Shown: piece by piece, positions 7,736 through 9,856 of the stretch
How positions within the stretch are numbered: position 1 is the stretch's first letter
Layout: every line of letters begins with the position of its first letter
Source of the DNA: Alphaproteobacteria bacterium
GTDB lineage: Bacteria; Pseudomonadota; Alphaproteobacteria; ATCC43930; CGMCC-115725
Direction of reading: 5' to 3'
Length of the DNA stretch: 9,856 nucleotides
NCBI GenBank assembly: GCA_030040495.1
Contig: JASHTP010000559.1
Coordinates: forward strand, 1-9,856
Program-made: the position numbers and the translations under genes
The notes under the pieces: model-generated
Told to the model about the DNA's origin: nothing
The model's database searches: none
What the model saw: the letters and a program-made list of their open reading frames with translations, nothing else

Positions 7736-7762
7736 CGCTCCACTCTGGGAACCGGGCTCCGC

Positions 7763-7788
7763 CGCCGGCGCCCGGGAGGGCGCCGGCG
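7763..7788 (-). ncRNA. Intercistronic GC-rich stem-loop between solute-binding protein and permease genes
   Basis: CGCCGGCGCCC (7763-7773) and GGGCGCCGGCG (7778-7788) form a perfect 11-base stem with a 4-base loop. There is no T-tract after it on the minus strand, so it is not a standard intrinsic terminator. In ABC importer operons such a structure after the binding-protein gene commonly protects the upstream mRNA from 3' exonucleases or partly terminates transcription, giving more binding protein than permease. That role is inferred here. It is an RNA structural element, not a separate RNA gene. Confidence 0.6.
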
Positions 7789-7817
7789 CGCGCAGCTCCG
7801 GTGCGACCCGCGAGGCG

Positions 7818-9089
7818 CTACTTGGCGGCCTGCTGCGGCAGCTTGACGAAGGTCGGGAAGATCACCTTGCCCTGCGCCAACTCCTTCGGCCAGACCGCGA
7901 CCTGCTTGCCGCTCTGCCACTGGATGTCGACGCCGGTCACCAGGCCCCGACCATATTCGAGGCCGTGCGTGTAGAGCTCGTCCTTGCCGTAGAACTTGAT
8001 ACGGCCGATGGTGCCGACATAGTCGGTCTTCTCCAGCGCCTCCACCATCCGGTCGGGATCGGTCGAGCCCGCGCGCTTGATGGCCTCGGCGAGCACATAG
8101 ATCATGTCGTAGGCGGTATAGCCGTCATAGGCCGGCGTGTCGCCGAAGCGCTTGATGTAGTCGTTGGTGAAGGGCACGGTCTTGGGGGTGGTGGCGACGC
8201 CCGGCGCCGCGGCGCTGGCGGTGATCACGCCCTCGGCGGCGCCGTTGGTGTCCTTCCAGAAGGAGCTGGTGGTCGCCTGCGAGCTCTGGCCCGCCATCGG
8301 GATCGGCACCTGCTGGTCGTGCCACTGCACCGTCGGCTGCACGCCGACATGGCTGATGCCGGTGATGATCACGTCGGGATGCTCGCCTTCGATCTTGTTG
8401 AAGATCGGCGTGAAGTCGGTGGTGTCGGGGTTGAAGCGGATGTGGTCGAGCACCTTGAGCCCCGCCTTCGGCAGGCACTTCAGATAGGCCTCGTCGAGCG
8501 GCGTGGTCCAGGCGGCGTCCTCGCTCATGACCACGGCCGTCTTCATGTGGAACGGCCCGACCAGCATGTCCTGCTCGGCATCGCAGATCGACTGGGCGAT
8601 GAAGGCCGAGTTGAGCCAGCCCATGAAGGTGTATTTGTAATGCGCGTAATCGTCATGCACGTGCTTCGGGATGTCCGTGCTGGCGGCGCCCGCGGTGATC
8701 AGGGGCATGTGCAGGCGCGCCGACCACGGCTCGATGGCGAGCGCCACCTCGCTGATGTAGGTGGCGACCACGGCCGAGACCTTGTCCTGGTTGACCGCGC
8801 GCTGGAAGGCGCGCACCGCGTCCGCGGCCGAGGAATGGTCGTCATAGGTGATGATCTCGAGCTTCCTGCCGTCGACGCCGCCCTTGGCGTTGATCTCGTC
8901 GGCGGCCATCTGCGCCGCCTTGGTGAGGGAGGCGCCGGCGACCGAGGATTCCTCGCCGATGACGCCGATCTTGATCGGCTCCGCCGCCCAGGCCGAAGCG
9001 CCGAGGGCAAGCGTCGTCGCCGCGGCGCCGGCGAGCAGCAGGCGGTGCAGCATGCGGGTGGGAGTCTGCGGATGGGATGGTCTAGGCAT
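7818..9089 (-). CDS. Periplasmic solute-binding protein of the HAAT ABC importer (LivK-like, Peripla_BP_6)
   Basis: 423 residues, exported. A Sec signal peptide is clear: basic TRMLHR, hydrophobic LLLAGAAATTLALG and a likely cleavage after AWA (residue 35). The mature part starts EPIKIGVIGEESSVAG and continues with AAQMAADEINAKGGVDGRKL, the standard opening of leucine/isoleucine/valine-binding-type proteins, with two lobes and a DGYTAYDMIYVLAEAIK helix near 322-338. C169 and C205 could form a disulphide. Length is slightly above the usual 370-410 because of a long N-terminal region. ATG 9087-9089 is preferred because AGGAAG lies just upstream; an internal ATG at 9051-9053 lacks a ribosome site. 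First gene of the importer operon; it sets solute specificity, but the ligand cannot be read from sequence. The neighbouring aryl-acid-type ligase makes a carboxylate ligand plausible. Confidence 0.93.
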   Translation of the reverse strand: MPRPSHPQTPTRMLHRLLLAGAAATTLALGASAWAAEPIKIGVIGEESSVAGASLTKAAQMAADEINAKGGVDGRKLEIITYDDHSSAADAVRAFQRAVNQDKVSAVVATYISEVALAIEPWSARLHMPLITAGAASTDIPKHVHDDYAHYKYTFMGWLNSAFIAQSICDAEQDMLVGPFHMKTAVVMSEDAAWTTPLDEAYLKCLPKAGLKVLDHIRFNPDTTDFTPIFNKIEGEHPDVIITGISHVGVQPTVQWHDQQVPIPMAGQSSQATTSSFWKDTNGAAEGVITASAAAPGVATTPKTVPFTNDYIKRFGDTPAYDGYTAYDMIYVLAEAIKRAGSTDPDRMVEALEKTDYVGTIGRIKFYGKDELYTHGLEYGRGLVTGVDIQWQSGKQVAVWPKELAQGKVIFPTFVKLPQQAAK

Positions 9090-9110
9090 GGGTCTTCCTC
9101 ACCGGTTTCT

Positions 9111-9169
9111 GGCCGCGGGAAAGCGGCCCTGTTGCTCGGACGATGGCGCGCGGCGCGCGTTGCCGCGCG
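9111..9169 (-). promoter_or_regulatory. Structured 5' leader of the importer operon
   Basis: Two perfect hairpins lie between the candidate promoter and the solute-binding protein start: GGCCGC/GCGGCC with a 6-base loop (9111-9128), and CGCGCGGC/GCCGCGCG with a 7-base loop (9147-9169). They would be in an mRNA leader of roughly 110 bases. I recognise no known riboswitch, and in DNA this GC-rich such stems arise easily. Confidence 0.3.
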
Positions 9170-9206
9170 ATGCGACGTGGCGCGCGAAAAGGGCAGCGCC
9201 GCCGGC

Positions 9207-9235
9207 TGTTTAGCAACCTATAAAGATATTTTCAA
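9207..9235 (-). promoter_or_regulatory. Candidate promoter of the importer operon
   Basis: On the minus strand TTGAAA (9230-9235) is followed by 17 bases and TAAACA (9207-9212). The stretch 9208-9235 is the most AT-rich patch of the region and lies in the 197-base gap between the upstream dehydrogenase and the solute-binding protein gene. The -10 match is modest. Transcription would start about 110 bases before the ATG. Confidence 0.45.
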
Positions 9236-9286
9236 CGCCGGGCCGCCCGGTCCCATAGCGGCGATTACCGCGGCGACGCGGCACCC

Positions 9287-9856
9287 TCAATAGGCGAGGA
9301 AGCCGCCATCCACCGGCAGGGTGACGCCGGTGACGTAGCGCGCCATGTCGGAGGCGAGGAACACCGCGACCGGCGCGATGTCCTCCGGCATGCCGATGCG
9401 GCCCAAGGGAATGCGGCCCTCGAAATTCTTCATGTAGGCGGGATTCTCGCGGGCCTTGGCGTTGAGCGGGGTGGCGATGAGCCCGGGGCCGATGGCGTTG
9501 ACGCGGATGCCCAGCGGCGACAGCTCGATGGCGAGCGCCTTGGTGAGCGCGCGCACGCCGCCTTTGGAGGTGGTGTAGGCGGCGGAATTCGGCAGCGCGA
9601 CGAAGGATTGGATCGAGCCGATATTGACGATCGCGCCGCGGCTTTCCTTGAGCTGATCGAGGAACGCCGTCGCCATGAGATAGGGCCCGTCGAGATTGAC
9701 CCGCAGCGTCGCGTCCCAATCGGCGCGCGCCTTGGGATCGGCGACGGTGCCGCGGCGGATGATGCCGGCATTGTTGACCAGCACCGAGATGGCGCCGATC
9801 TCGCGCCGGACGGCGGCGGCGAGCGCGTCGCACTGCGCCGGGTCGCCGACGTCGCA
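9287..9856 (-). CDS. SDR-family oxidoreductase, 5'-truncated by the window edge
   Basis: 189 residues are visible up to the TGA at 9287-9289; the frame is open to the right edge (first residues CDVGDPAQCDALAAAVRREI), so about 60 residues with the TGxxxGxG cofactor motif are missing. The visible part has NNAG (28-31), N54, the catalytic S81, Y94 and K98 (YTTSK), and the usual YVTGVTLPVDGG ending. NNAGIIRR and the VDGGFLA tail recall KduD/gluconate 5-dehydrogenase-type members, but similarity at this level does not fix a substrate. The best in-window start would be the GTG at 9782-9784, which would cut off the Rossmann fold and is not a real start. It is followed by the importer promoter region and may be the last gene of an upstream operon, or a partner in the same pathway. 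Confidence 0.9.
   Translation of the reverse strand, partial: CDVGDPAQCDALAAAVRREIGAISVLVNNAGIIRRGTVADPKARADWDATLRVNLDGPYLMATAFLDQLKESRGAIVNIGSIQSFVALPNSAAYTTSKGGVRALTKALAIELSPLGIRVNAIGPGLIATPLNAKARENPAYMKNFEGRIPLGRIGMPEDIAPVAVFLASDMARYVTGVTLPVDGGFLAY

Noticed and set aside
9238..9250. Possible terminator for the right-edge dehydrogenase (CCGGG-CCG-CCCGG)
   Set aside because: The stem is only five base pairs with a three-base loop and is not followed by a T-tract on the minus strand.
7698..9293. A 531-codon plus-strand open frame antisense to the solute-binding protein
   Set aside because: It is the complement of a well-supported exported binding protein and shows no recognisable domain; antisense openness is expected at this GC content.

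Overview
The window is very GC-rich DNA with strong G/C preference at third codon positions. Gene order and protein families look like a soil or plant-associated alphaproteobacterium (Rhizobiales/Rhodospirillales type); this is inference and no genus can be named. Almost all genes are on the minus strand and are closely packed.

Layout from the left. Positions 1-54 (minus) hold only the first 18 codons of a molybdopterin-binding xanthine/CO dehydrogenase-type large subunit. A non-coding spacer follows, carrying an operator-like dyad and a long inverted repeat made of 9-base units (118-221). A TetR-family regulator (about 323-994, plus) is divergent from the dehydrogenase, and its last codons and stop lie inside a palindromic repeat element (970-1066). 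From there to the right edge every gene is on the minus strand.

Read in the direction of transcription, the main cluster starts at a promoter near 9207-9235. It encodes a periplasmic solute-binding protein (7818-9089), a LivH-type permease (6860-7735), a LivM-type permease (5920-6849, TTG start) and one polypeptide in which the LivG-like and LivF-like ATPases are fused (4457-5923). Together they form a complete branched-chain-amino-acid-type (HAAT) ABC importer. A terminator-like hairpin (4420-4450) follows. Next comes what looks like a second promoter whose spacer is filled by a perfect 14-base palindrome (4389-4402). It would drive a short-chain dehydrogenase (3596-4357), an aryl-acid-type AMP ligase related to DhbE/EntE (1934-3586) and an Amidohydro_2-family protein (1083-1925), spaced 8-9 bases apart. 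A 5'-truncated second short-chain dehydrogenase (9287-9856) lies upstream of the importer.

Taken together, the locus reads as an uptake-and-activation system for a small carboxylic acid, possibly aromatic: the importer brings it in, the ligase adenylates it and probably makes a CoA thioester, and the dehydrogenase(s) and the amidohydrolase-fold enzyme process it. The substrate is not proven. The most unusual points are the fused ATPase with one canonical and one degenerate predicted ATP site, the amidohydrolase with two substituted metal-ligand positions, the salicylate-like pocket residues in the ligase without any visible siderophore genes, and the palindrome-in-promoter arrangement. I saw no mobile element, CRISPR array, phage or defence genes, rRNA or tRNA.
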